64,000 nucleotides of DNA, taken from positions 62,001 through 126,000 of the forward strand of contig SVEE01000007.1 in NCBI GenBank assembly GCA_015057525.1, given 5' to 3'. The stretch is from Lachnospiraceae bacterium (GTDB taxonomy: Bacteria > Bacillota > Clostridia > Lachnospirales > Lachnospiraceae). This document shows, piece by piece, positions 16,742-27,600 of the stretch (position 1 is its first letter; each line of letters begins with the position of its first letter). Below the pieces are notes generated by a model. The model ran no database searches. It was not told the DNA's origin and was given only the letters and a program-made list of their open reading frames with translations. Position numbers and translations under genes: made by a program.

Positions 16742-18832
16742 ATGAGATTTAAATTAAACATACCAGAAGATAGTATAAAAAATGATTTTGAATATACAAG
16801 TGATGTATTAAACCAAAACAAAAATTTTCCAGTACTTATTATTGGACGTGATAGCTACATTGAAGAAGCGATTGTGGAAAATGTGCTCGATGAAAATCTC
16901 ATATATAATGTACAGGTAGGCAGACATTCTTCTATAGCGCATGATGTAACCTTTGTCGTGGATATGAATCATGACTACAAAAGAGCGTGTCAGGGACGAA
17001 TAAACGGTGTTAAATATAGAAGACCGGAGCAGGTGAAACGTAAAGGCCAGATTATCATTATGAATGATTGTTGGATAGGTGAAAAGGCTACTATCATGAG
17101 TGGTGTAACCATTGGTAATGGAGCAGTAGTGGCTGCTGAAGCGGTTGTTTCTAAAGACGTGCCTGCATATGCTGTTGTTGCTGGAAACCCTGCTAAAATT
17201 ATTGGTTATAGATTCGACGAAAAGCAGATAGAGTTATTAAATTTAATCAGATGGTGGAATTGGGATAAAGAAAAGGTTGTTTGCCATGCTGGTGAATTGT
17301 TTGGTGATATAGATGATTTTATTGAAAAGCATATAAATAGTGCGACAAAAGAGCTTACTGAAATAGTCGGTGCAGATATAACTCCGATTGAAAAACAGTT
17401 TGACGGAGAAGAAAGAATATACTTATATATTCCTGATTTCGAGCAGGATTATCCTACCTATCCAAAGGTTATAGACGCTTTTGCGAAAAGCTTTGCAGAT
17501 ACAAATACCGAACTTCTTTTATATGTCAGAGAGGATGAATTTCTAGAAGATAAGCTTGCTTTATTAGATGAAATTTTTTCTTTCTACGAAGATGTAAATT
17601 GCTATATAAATTTGTATGTGGGAAATCTTTCTGACGAGCGAAGTTTATTTGGACAGGTAGATGCATATATCACTAATAGAAGCATTGATAATGTTATCCA
17701 TATGGATATGGCAGATTTATTCGGAATTCCTGTTATATCTGGCGTGGATATGCCGATTTTTAATGAGATAAATACAAAAGTGATAAATAAGGCTGAAACT
17801 AAAGATAAGTCTGTTAGTACAGATTCTCTTGATGATGTCATAATTCAAAAATTTGTTCAGACTATGAAGTCACAAAATTCAAATATTGAATTAATTATGG
17901 ATAAACAAAAGGAAATTGCAGAAAATCAGACGCAAATATTTACAAATCAGTACGTAATGAATTGCACAATAAATAACCTCAAATATGAAATTATAAATAA
18001 TAGGGAAGCACTACATTATCCGATTATTGAGTCTGGTGATAAGGCGATAGAATTGATTATAAATGAAGGTAAATCAATTTGTCGTTTTGGTGATGGTGAG
18101 TTTGCGGTTATTGCAGGTGTTAATCGCCAAAAATTTCAGAGAGCAGATGAAAAACTTGCTGCTAGGTTGAAAGAGATATTATCATGTGAGACTGATGATG
18201 TATTGTTGTGTCTCATGGATGTGTATGGCGATTTGTCTAAATATAATGATGAATGCAGATACAATGTTAGAGCATATTTATCAAATGAGGTCAGAAAGCA
18301 ACATTATGAACTGATAGATATGAAAAAAACTTATTATGATACATATTTAACAAGGCCATATGTAAGTTATATGGATAACAATACAGATGCGCCTAAGAAA
18401 AGATTTGAGAATTTAAAAAGAATATGGCAGGATAAAAGTCTATTGATTATTGAGGGCGAAAAAACAAGAATGGGTGTTGGCAATGATTTGTTTGATAATG
18501 CTAAGGATATTATAAGAATTTTAGGTCCTGCTGAGCATGCGTTTGAAAGATACGACGAAATATTATCAAAAGCATTAGAACAGGATAAAAACAGGCTTGT
18601 TCTTATAGCAATGGGAGCTACTGCTACAGTTCTCTCGTATGATTTGGCAAAAGCGGGATTTCAGGCACTTGATATAGGGCATGTAGATATGGAGTATGAA
18701 TGGATGCTTGCAGGTAAAGGAAAGAGAACTGCAATCAAACATAAATACAACAATGAAGTTGATGGTGGAAATGTAGTACAGGATATTGATGATCCTGAAT
18801 ATGAGAAACAAATTATAGAAAGAATATACTAG
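16742..18832 (+). CDS. Fusion: hexapeptide acetyltransferase plus GT-D (SP_1767/DUF1792) glycosyltransferase
   Basis: The 696-residue protein joins several parts. Residues about 50-160 are a CatB/Vat-type left-handed beta-helix acetyltransferase (WIGEKATIMSGVTIGNG, then VVAGNPAKIIGYRF). Residues about 210-350 look like a glycosyltransferase-type Rossmann region of unknown role. Residues about 415-690 are a DUF1792/GT-D domain with CRFGDGE at 447-453, whose D451-x-E453 fits the DxE metal motif of this fold, and a late IAMGATATVLSYDLA. In streptococci GT-D enzymes extend O-glycans on serine-rich adhesins; here flagellin is the likelier target (inference). The start at 16742 replaces an upstream ATG that lies inside the terminator. 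Confidence 0.8.
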   Translation: MRFKLNIPEDSIKNDFEYTSDVLNQNKNFPVLIIGRDSYIEEAIVENVLDENLIYNVQVGRHSSIAHDVTFVVDMNHDYKRACQGRINGVKYRRPEQVKRKGQIIIMNDCWIGEKATIMSGVTIGNGAVVAAEAVVSKDVPAYAVVAGNPAKIIGYRFDEKQIELLNLIRWWNWDKEKVVCHAGELFGDIDDFIEKHINSATKELTEIVGADITPIEKQFDGEERIYLYIPDFEQDYPTYPKVIDAFAKSFADTNTELLLYVREDEFLEDKLALLDEIFSFYEDVNCYINLYVGNLSDERSLFGQVDAYITNRSIDNVIHMDMADLFGIPVISGVDMPIFNEINTKVINKAETKDKSVSTDSLDDVIIQKFVQTMKSQNSNIELIMDKQKEIAENQTQIFTNQYVMNCTINNLKYEIINNREALHYPIIESGDKAIELIINEGKSICRFGDGEFAVIAGVNRQKFQRADEKLAARLKEILSCETDDVLLCLMDVYGDLSKYNDECRYNVRAYLSNEVRKQHYELIDMKKTYYDTYLTRPYVSYMDNNTDAPKKRFENLKRIWQDKSLLIIEGEKTRMGVGNDLFDNAKDIIRILGPAEHAFERYDEILSKALEQDKNRLVLIAMGATATVLSYDLAKAGFQALDIGHVDMEYEWMLAGKGKRTAIKHKYNNEVDGGNVVQDIDDPEYEKQIIERIY

Positions 18833-18851
18833 TTTGAAGAGGAGGCTGGCT

Positions 18852-19895
18852 ATGGTAACTATAAGTCTGTGTATGATAGTGAAAAATGAAGAAAAGATTT
18901 TGGCAAGATGTCTTGAAAGTGTAGCTGACCTTATGGATGAAATAATCATTATAGATACGGGGTCGACTGATAAAACTAAGGAGGTTGCTGCAAAATATAC
19001 TGATAAAATATATGATTTTGAGTGGATAGATGATTTTGCAGCAGCAAGAAACTTTTCTTTTTCGAAGGCTACCATGGATTATATATATGCACCTGACGCT
19101 GATGAAGTTTTAGATGAGGAAAATAGAAAACGCTTCAAGGTGTTGAAGGAATGTATGATGCCCGAAGTAGAAATGGTACAAATGAAATATGTTACTGTCT
19201 CGGAATATGGGAATCTGCTTAATGCCAAGAAAGAATACAGACCTAAATTATTTAAGAGACTACGTACATTTACATGGATAGACCCAATTCATGAAACTGT
19301 AAGACAGGAACCAGTGGTATTTGACAGTGATATTGAGATACTTCATATGCCGGTTTCGAGTCACAGTAAAAGAGATTTTAGAATATTTCTCAAGTCGCAT
19401 GATAGGATGGGTTACTTGTCAGACAAGGTATACATGATGTATGCCAAAGAATTATTTAAGATGGGAGATTTAAAAGATTTTAAGGATTCAAAAAAAATAT
19501 TTTTGCCTGTTTGGTTGGAAAATCCTATGTCGGATAGAGGCAAGGAGGCGGCTTGTGTGCTGACACGACTTGCACGCTTAGAAAATAATCCATCAGATAT
19601 ACTCAAGTATGCACTTAGAGATATGATGGAGACTCCTTGTTCAGAAATATGCTATGAGTTGGGATCGTTTTACAGAGATAAGGGTGATTACAACGAGGCA
19701 ATAGTATGGTTCCTCAATGCCAGATATGAAACAAGTAGTATCATAGATATATGTACAAGTGGAAATCTCCCTCTTGGAGGCTTAGTCCACTGCTATAAAG
19801 AACTTTCAAAGAAAGAACAAAATCCTGCTTACGATGAAGCAATAGCTACCTACAAAGAGGAACTTGCAAACTGGGAAATCCCAGAGGAACTATAA
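18852..19895 (+). CDS. GT2 family glycosyltransferase with TPR-like tail
   Basis: This 347-residue GT-A glycosyltransferase starts with SLCMIVKNEEKILARCL and has IIIDTGSTDKT and the acidic APDADEV that serves as the DxD-type site. FDDFAAARN-like wording (DDFAAARNFSF) is typical of the SunS-like GT2 group. The last 130 residues are helical and repeat-like (YELGSFYRDKGDYNEAI), consistent with TPR units often attached to these enzymes. It begins 19 bases after the fused glycosyltransferase with GAGGAGG as ribosome site, so the two are co-transcribed. It probably adds a sugar to the surface glycan made by this island; the sugar is unknown. Confidence 0.85.
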   Translation: MVTISLCMIVKNEEKILARCLESVADLMDEIIIIDTGSTDKTKEVAAKYTDKIYDFEWIDDFAAARNFSFSKATMDYIYAPDADEVLDEENRKRFKVLKECMMPEVEMVQMKYVTVSEYGNLLNAKKEYRPKLFKRLRTFTWIDPIHETVRQEPVVFDSDIEILHMPVSSHSKRDFRIFLKSHDRMGYLSDKVYMMYAKELFKMGDLKDFKDSKKIFLPVWLENPMSDRGKEAACVLTRLARLENNPSDILKYALRDMMETPCSEICYELGSFYRDKGDYNEAIVWFLNARYETSSIIDICTSGNLPLGGLVHCYKELSKKEQNPAYDEAIATYKEELANWEIPEEL

Positions 19896-19936
19896 TTTAT
19901 ATTTCAGACCTATTATAGATAGTTACAAGCAGTAAA

Positions 19937-20155
19937 CCGTGACAGATACAAAACACTAGCAGGCTATATATACTATATCAAGCAAACTTTTAAACTGCGT
20001 TCTTAGCGACTGACGAAATCCACCAGTTACATAGACTTAGGCGCGAAGGCATTCCTGAGCGTCTTAGTCGGTGTTACTGGTTAGTTTGTCAGCGCGTTGC
20101 AGTGGTTTGCTTATATAGTATATATAGCCTGCTAGTGTTATTGTATATGTCGCGG
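19937..20155. repeat. 219-bp foldback element between convergent genes
   Basis: The left arm (19937-19987) and right arm (20105-20155) are inverted copies. The core of about 34 bases (19954-19987 against 20105-20138) is identical apart from one inserted base. The interior also pairs with itself in part, for example around 20003-20034 against 20068-20093. There is no long T-run at the ends, so it is more than a plain terminator. It could be a MITE-like element or a structured RNA, and it may also stop both convergent transcripts. Confidence 0.75.
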
Positions 20156-20189
20156 ATTTACTCCTTGTAATTGCCTGTACAATTATTGC

Positions 20190-21362
20190 TTAAATAATTC
20201 TAGCTAGCTTAAACATTTGCTGTAGGCGAACATCATATGTATGATACTGCTTAACTTTCTCGTATCCATTTCTTGCGATTTGTTCGCGTTCTTCGTCGTG
20301 AGTGAGATAGTAGTCTATCTTATTGAGTAAATCTGGAATGCTTTCGTACATGACTAGGTCTTCGCCTGGAACGAAATATTCTGGAATTTGCGCCTGATAA
20401 TTGGTCATGACAAAACCTCCACAACCCATGATATCAAAGGTTCTAAGGGTAATGCCAGTCTCGATTGGACGGTTGGTCATATTGAGATTTATTTTGCTAC
20501 ATCTCATTATCTTAGGCATCATTCTTTCAGAATCAGCACCGCCACGATTGTTTATCTTAGGTATCATGGATGCATCACTCAAGGTCCACAAATCCATGTT
20601 GAAATGCTCGCTGATTGCCTGTAATGTCTTAATTCGTTCTCTCTGTGTGCATTGATATCCAATATAAGTTCCGGCTACAATTCCCTTGATATCTTCCATG
20701 TAGTCCTCAGGGAGAGGAATCCATTCAACTTGTTTTTTGAATTCACTTGCAAATTCGTCTGTAATGGAATCTTCGATAAAGAAATAACCATACACGTTCA
20801 TCTGAGCGTTTATTAGAGCGTCTACATATCCTTTCATATAATCGGATAGATATTTCTCTATGCCATTATATTTGCTTTTTTCGGAATATAATGAACCAAT
20901 AAAAGATATATCGCAATCATAGTTCTTGTGATCTTCGTTTGTAACGGGATCTCGTTCTAATATAGGTAAATCACAGCCTAAAGGTAGGTTGAATACGTTA
21001 CCAGGATTATATGGGTAAAATTTTTCGGCTTGCTTAGGTTCTAATGTAAATATTCTATTTGTAGGGTATGCAATAGTTTTTGAATATAAAGGAAAACTAG
21101 GGCAATCTACAGTCCATGACAGATAAGGTTTGTTGAGAACTTTACACGCACGTGCAACTATAGGGAAATAATTTACTGTAATAACACATGACGTGTCTGG
21201 ATTTTCCTGAACTAGATCAACTAAAAACTTTAAATATTCTTTGTCGTAATCTACGCTTGTGAAAGGTCGATTTACAGTTATAAGAGTATGCCCCAGACGA
21301 TTTAGCGCATTAGATATACCATCTTCACATATACTGTTCCATCTGCAAAATATTATTTTCAT
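20190..21362 (-). CDS. CgeB/DUF3880-type glycosyltransferase
   Basis: The 390-residue GT-B-fold protein matches the CgeB-like group: an N-terminal half ending in SWTVDCPSFPLY, a central DISFIGSLYSEKS (start of the second Rossmann domain), KINLNMTNRPIETGITLRT, and then FDIMGCGGFVMTN, the donor-binding loop. The group occurs in spore-coat and surface-glycan loci; acceptor and donor are unknown here. A GGGAGT-type ribosome site precedes the ATG. It is the last gene of a minus-strand run, 10 bases after rpiB, and faces the GT2 gene across the foldback element. It is probably part of the same surface-glycan function although read separately. Confidence 0.78.
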   Translation of the reverse strand: MKIIFCRWNSICEDGISNALNRLGHTLITVNRPFTSVDYDKEYLKFLVDLVQENPDTSCVITVNYFPIVARACKVLNKPYLSWTVDCPSFPLYSKTIAYPTNRIFTLEPKQAEKFYPYNPGNVFNLPLGCDLPILERDPVTNEDHKNYDCDISFIGSLYSEKSKYNGIEKYLSDYMKGYVDALINAQMNVYGYFFIEDSITDEFASEFKKQVEWIPLPEDYMEDIKGIVAGTYIGYQCTQRERIKTLQAISEHFNMDLWTLSDASMIPKINNRGGADSERMMPKIMRCSKINLNMTNRPIETGITLRTFDIMGCGGFVMTNYQAQIPEYFVPGEDLVMYESIPDLLNKIDYYLTHDEEREQIARNGYEKVKQYHTYDVRLQQMFKLARII

Positions 21363-21372
21363 AGATACTCCC

Positions 21373-21798
21373 TTATGAATACATATTAATTCTTCTTATG
21401 TGTCTTTCGTCGTTAGAGAAAGGTGTGTCAACAAATTTATCTACAATCATGAGTGCAAGTCCAGGTCCAAGTGTTCTAGCTCCGAGGCAAAGCACGTTGG
21501 CGTTGTTGTGTTCTCTAGTAGCTTGAGCAGAGAAACAATCAGCACAGAGTGCGGCACGAATACCATCAACCTTGTTGGCAGCCATAGACATGCCTATTCC
21601 TGTTCCGCACACTAATATTCCAAGCTCAGCTTCACCCCCAGCAACGCAGTCAGCAACAGCCTTAGCATATATAGGGTAATCACAGGAATTTGTGTCGTTA
21701 CATCCTAAATCTTTTATTTCAAAGCCTCTCTCGGTAAGATGTTTAATTATTTCCAATTTCAATTCATATCCACCGTGGTCACAGCCAATAGCTATCAT
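21373..21798 (-). CDS. rpiB: Ribose-5-phosphate isomerase B
   Basis: This 141-residue RpiB/LacAB-family enzyme interconverts ribose 5-phosphate and ribulose 5-phosphate in the pentose phosphate pathway. The N-terminal GCDHGGYELK, the catalytic cysteine C64 in VCGTGIGMS, NKVDGIRAALC, and the REHNNANVLCLGAR segment are all as expected, and the length is normal. The complement of CCTCCT at about 21808-21813 gives a strong ribosome site. It lies between tsaC and the CgeB-like glycosyltransferase on the minus strand. The neighbouring arrangement of rpiB with tsaC is common in clostridia. Confidence 0.95.
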   Translation of the reverse strand: MIAIGCDHGGYELKLEIIKHLTERGFEIKDLGCNDTNSCDYPIYAKAVADCVAGGEAELGILVCGTGIGMSMAANKVDGIRAALCADCFSAQATREHNNANVLCLGARTLGPGLALMIVDKFVDTPFSNDERHIRRINMYS

Positions 21799-21899
21799 AA
21801 TAAAAACCTCCTAAAACATATATATTTTGTAGTAATTAAGTCAATTATATTGTCAGTAAAAAGTTTAGTCAATATACAAACAGTGATTGAAAGTTATGG

Positions 21900-22967
21900 T
21901 TATACCTGGATTACTCTTTGCCCTGCAGCTTTAAGAAGTCGATTCATAATTGCACTGCCAAGCTCCCCTTTGTTGAAAGCTTCGCTGTATATGTATTCAA
22001 CTTCCAGAGAGTCGCATTTTCTTAAAATAGCGTAGAGTTTTGCAGCTACAGTTTCTCCCTTGCTTGAATCACCGGCTATTAAAATGTGATTGCATGTGTA
22101 AAGCGGTGCGTTGTCTTCTGATGCAATAACGGCGACCTTGTACCCTTCAGCTTCCTTTTCGGAAGTTAATTGATTAATCAATGAGATAACCTTATCAGAA
22201 GTAGTAGCCTTGGTCTGATTTTTATCCTCAACTATAGTCAACTCGCCCTTTGGGGCATAATGAGTATATTTCATGCCGGGAGCCTTTGGTCTAAGGGAAG
22301 GATCTGGATTAATTAATGCTGGGTCAATTTTGACTGGTCCAACGATTTTTTCCAGCATCGACTTAGTAATAAATCCAGGACGTAGTATTGTAGGAATGTC
22401 ACCAGTCAAGTCCACAATGGTGGATTCTATTCCAATTCCTACTGCGCCTCCATCAAGGATTACATCTATCTTGCCCATCATGTCCTCTGCCACATGAGAC
22501 GCTTCTGTAGGCGAAGGTCGTCCAGAGGTGTTGGCACTTGGAGCTGCAATATATAATCCACTTTCTTTTATGAGAGAAAGGGCAACTGGGTGAGATGGCA
22601 TACGAATAGCAACGGTTTTTAATCCTCCGGTAGTTCCGTCAGGGACTATGTTCTTTTTAGGAAGAATAATTGTGAGAGGGCCTGGCCAAAATGCTTCCAT
22701 AAGCATAGTTGCTGTTTCGGGAACTTCGGAGGCGAGGTCATAAACCGCCTTAGTGTCAGCTATATGCACTATTAAAGGATTGTCACTTGGACGTCCCTTT
22801 GCGGCATAAATTTTGGCAGCAGCATCCTCTTTAAGCGCATTTGCACCGAGACCATAAACTGTCTCTGTTGGAAATGCCACAAGTCCGTCTGACTGTAAAG
22901 CCTTCACAGCCTTTGCTATTCCTGAGTCATCATCTTGTTTATATATTTTAGTGTTTAATTCACTCAT
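21900..22967 (-). CDS. tsaC: Threonylcarbamoyl-AMP synthase (Sua5 type)
   Basis: This 355-residue enzyme makes threonylcarbamoyl-AMP from threonine, bicarbonate and ATP for the t6A37 modification of ANN-decoding tRNAs. The YrdC domain (about residues 10-205) has FPTETVYGLGANA, KGRPSDNPLIVHI and APSANTSGRPSPT. The C-terminal Sua5 domain (about 235-355) and the linker PGMKYTHYAPKGELTIV show this is the long, two-domain form. It heads the minus-strand tsaC-rpiB-glycosyltransferase group, with a 101-base gap before rpiB. The region upstream (22968-23120) holds its promoter, divergent from the atp operon. Confidence 0.95.
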   Translation of the reverse strand: MSELNTKIYKQDDDSGIAKAVKALQSDGLVAFPTETVYGLGANALKEDAAAKIYAAKGRPSDNPLIVHIADTKAVYDLASEVPETATMLMEAFWPGPLTIILPKKNIVPDGTTGGLKTVAIRMPSHPVALSLIKESGLYIAAPSANTSGRPSPTEASHVAEDMMGKIDVILDGGAVGIGIESTIVDLTGDIPTILRPGFITKSMLEKIVGPVKIDPALINPDPSLRPKAPGMKYTHYAPKGELTIVEDKNQTKATTSDKVISLINQLTSEKEAEGYKVAVIASEDNAPLYTCNHILIAGDSSKGETVAAKLYAILRKCDSLEVEYIYSEAFNKGELGSAIMNRLLKAAGQRVIQV

Positions 22968-23120
22968 ATTCGATACCTTGTTTCTGTGTTTTGTTGTGAC
23001 TTTCGTGAAAAATAGTCGCGTATATAGTTTGGATTAAACGCAATAATAGTATAACAAGATTGCCTAGAAAACACAATTCAAAATGTGTATAAAAAATGTA
23101 TATAAATAGGTAGGGAATTG

Positions 23121-23149
23121 TTGAAAAATATATTGGAATATTATATAAT
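23121..23149 (+). promoter_or_regulatory. Sigma-A promoter of the atp operon
   Basis: A TTGAAA (-35) at 23121-23126 and a perfect TATAAT (-10) at 23144-23149 are 17 bases apart. The first gene of the operon starts 39 bases after the -10. No other promoter of comparable quality lies in the 220-base gap. Confidence 0.75.
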
Positions 23150-23188
23150 ATTTTGTATGTTTAGACACAAAGTGGAGTAGTAGATTTT

Positions 23189-23425
23189 ATGAACGGCAAT
23201 AATAACCAAATAGTTAAGATGATTTATCTTATAACACAAATCGGGTTTACCATGCTGACTACTGTTTTTCTAAGTATCGGAATAGGTTATTTGATTGACA
23301 AAGCCTTCGGTACAAAAACTATGGCATGGTTTATTGTTTTGGGTGTCGTTGCAGGATTTCGCTCGGTGTATATTCTTGTTCGCAGATTTATAGGTGATGA
23401 TAATGGGAAATCACAAGGCTCGTAG
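23189..23425 (+). CDS. AtpZ/AtpI-like small membrane protein
   Basis: The 78-residue protein has two membrane helices (about residues 12-34 and 44-64) and the motif GIGYLIDKAFGTKT between them, as in AtpZ/AtpI-family proteins that precede F-type ATP synthase genes. Such proteins are thought to help c-ring assembly or Mg2+ supply. It is the first gene after the atp promoter and overlaps the next gene by 23 bases. I leave the symbol blank because the AtpZ and AtpI names are used loosely for this family. Confidence 0.8.
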   Translation: MNGNNNQIVKMIYLITQIGFTMLTTVFLSIGIGYLIDKAFGTKTMAWFIVLGVVAGFRSVYILVRRFIGDDNGKSQGS

Positions 23426-23825
23426 GGTATTAAAAGAATTATATATTGGCATAGTAATATATGCATGTATTTTTGCACTAATTGGCATAATATTTATGCG
23501 CCCTATATGGATGTATTTAGTGTCGATTTTTGTGGGAGCCGTTGGCGCATGTTTTCAAGCCTATAGTATTTACGATACACTTGATATAACCTTGGATTTA
23601 TCTGAGAATAAGGCTAAGAATTATGCTATGTTTAAGAGTATGACCCGTCTTATTGTTTGTCTGGTTCTTATGATTGTAGCCATTTTGATTCACTGGACAG
23701 CTTTTGTGGGAGTTACAGTAGGTCTTTTAGGACTTAAGGTATCAGCTTTTTTAAATCCACTTATTAAAAAGATTACAAATAAGATTGATGGAGTGGAGGA
23801 CACTCTTGAGATAGAACAAAAATAA
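23403..23825 (+). CDS. atpI: ATP synthase subunit I-type membrane protein
   Basis: This 140-residue protein has four predicted membrane helices (about residues 13-30, 34-55, 74-94 and 97-115), as in the ATP-synt_I family. It ends in a charged tail (KKITNKIDGVEDTLEIEQ). Subunit I proteins act as assembly factors for the c-ring and are not in the final enzyme. Three in-frame starts are close together (GTG 23394, ATG 23397, ATG 23403); 23403 is used because the weak AGGTG at 23392-23396 then has a normal spacing. The start overlaps the preceding gene, and atpB follows 21 bases later. Confidence 0.75.
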   Translation: MGNHKARRVLKELYIGIVIYACIFALIGIIFMRPIWMYLVSIFVGAVGACFQAYSIYDTLDITLDLSENKAKNYAMFKSMTRLIVCLVLMIVAILIHWTAFVGVTVGLLGLKVSAFLNPLIKKITNKIDGVEDTLEIEQK

Positions 23826-23846
23826 CATATGAAGGAGGGTGAACAT

Positions 23847-24581
23847 ATGGTAAATGGCGTGGCCACAGGGTTCAATACGGTAAACTTTGATTCTCCGGAT
23901 TTCTATATCCATGAATTGTATCCATTGGATCTCTTTGGCACAACTGTATACATTACAACCACCCATATTTGTACATTTATAGTTATCGTTTCCATAATGA
24001 TTCTTGCTGTGTTTGCAAGGCGAAGCGTTCTTAAAACTAAGGATGCACCTAGCAAGTTTGCTACAGCCGTAGAGATAGCAATAGGCACTTTATTGAACTT
24101 TGTTAACGGAACTATGGGTAAGGCTGGAAAAAAATATGTTAACTATGTCGGTACGCTGTTTTTATTCGTGTTTTTCTCGAATATTTCAGGTCTGTTTGGT
24201 TTAAGACCGCCAACAGCGGACTATGGTACAACTCTTTGTATCGCACTTGTGTCATTTATAATGATACAGTATGCAGCCGTCAGATATCAGAAGTGGGGTT
24301 ACTTAAAGGGAATGTTTGAACCTATATTCTTATTCTTCCCAATTAATGTAATCAGTGAAGTTGCAACACCGGTTTCGTTGTCGCTTCGTCTCTTCGGTAA
24401 TATTCTTGCCGGAACTGTTATGATGGCGCTTTACTATGGTATGCTACCTATATTTGTTAAAATAGGTATACCATCAGCACTTCACATTTATTTCGATTTG
24501 TTCTCAGGAGCTATTCAGACATATGTATTCTGTATGCTGACTATGACTTTTGTAGCTGACAAACGAAATGTTGAAGCATAA
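23847..24581 (+). CDS. atpB: ATP synthase F0 subunit a
   Basis: This 244-residue membrane protein forms the ion half-channels next to the c-ring. The essential arginine is R181 in SLSLRLFGNILAG, in the long tilted helix. Helices are evident around residues 28-50, 90-110, 118-135, 145-165 and 175-240. The start was moved from an ATG at 23829 to 23847, since AAGGAGGGTGA lies between the two and serves the later one. The length is normal for a clostridial subunit a. Together with the c subunit it sets ion specificity. Confidence 0.95.
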   Translation: MVNGVATGFNTVNFDSPDFYIHELYPLDLFGTTVYITTTHICTFIVIVSIMILAVFARRSVLKTKDAPSKFATAVEIAIGTLLNFVNGTMGKAGKKYVNYVGTLFLFVFFSNISGLFGLRPPTADYGTTLCIALVSFIMIQYAAVRYQKWGYLKGMFEPIFLFFPINVISEVATPVSLSLRLFGNILAGTVMMALYYGMLPIFVKIGIPSALHIYFDLFSGAIQTYVFCMLTMTFVADKRNVEA

Positions 24582-24617
24582 TTTTAAATAATGTGCTATA
24601 GGCATAAAAATTTATAA

Positions 24618-24890
<273 letters not shown>

Positions 24891-24953
24891 AAAACGAGCT
24901 AGTATAGACAGGTTATATGATTTTTATATTATATGACCGAAAGGAGGATTGAC

Positions 24954-25504
24954 GTGACAGGTATATTTTTAAATGCACAGGCGGCAATGTTAGCTGGTTC
25001 ACAGACACGTATTTTCGGTCTCGATGCTCAATTACTTTTTGACATTTTAGTACAGGGTCTTGCAATATTCCTTTTGTTCATTTTCTTGTCGTATATTTTA
25101 ATTGAGCCTGTTAAGAAAGTTATAAACGACAGACAGGCAAAGATTACAAATGACTTAGAAAGTGCAGCAAGAGATAAAGAAGAGGCAGCTAAGCTTAAGG
25201 CAGAGTATGATGAGAAGATTAAAAATGCCGAAGAAGAGGCTGGCGACATTCTTTCATCAGCAAGAAAGAAAGCAGTTAAGAATCAGGAGACTATCGTTGC
25301 TGAGGCTAAAGAGGAAGCTGCAAGAATTATTTCGGCAGCCAATCAGGAAGCGGAGCTCGAGAAAAACAGAGTCAAAGATGAGGTTAAGCAGGAGATTATC
25401 GGTGTAGCTACTGTTATGGCTGGTAAGTTTGTTGATGGTAGCATGGATGATGCTAAGCAGGCCGCATTAATCGATGAGACGCTGAAGGAAATGGGTGATA
25501 GTAC

Positions 25505-25520
<16 letters not shown>
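24954..25520 (+). CDS. atpF: ATP synthase F0 subunit b
   Basis: The 188-residue protein has one N-terminal membrane helix (about residues 22-45, LFDILVQGLAIFLLFIFLS) and then a long charged coiled coil rich in Glu, Lys and Ala (about 55-160), which forms the peripheral stalk. The start is a GTG at 24954, with AAGGAGG at 24941-24947. The upstream ATG at 24933 is rejected because the ribosome site lies inside that extension. It overlaps atpH by 16 bases. Only one b gene is present, so the stalk is a homodimer. Confidence 0.93.
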
Positions 25521-27582
<2,062 letters not shown>

Positions 27583-27600
27583 TTTGAGAGGTGATAAGTC

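Noticed and set aside
19937-20155. CRISPR or phage attachment site
   Set aside because: The repeats are inverted and not in a regular direct array, and there are no cas, integrase or phage genes nearby.
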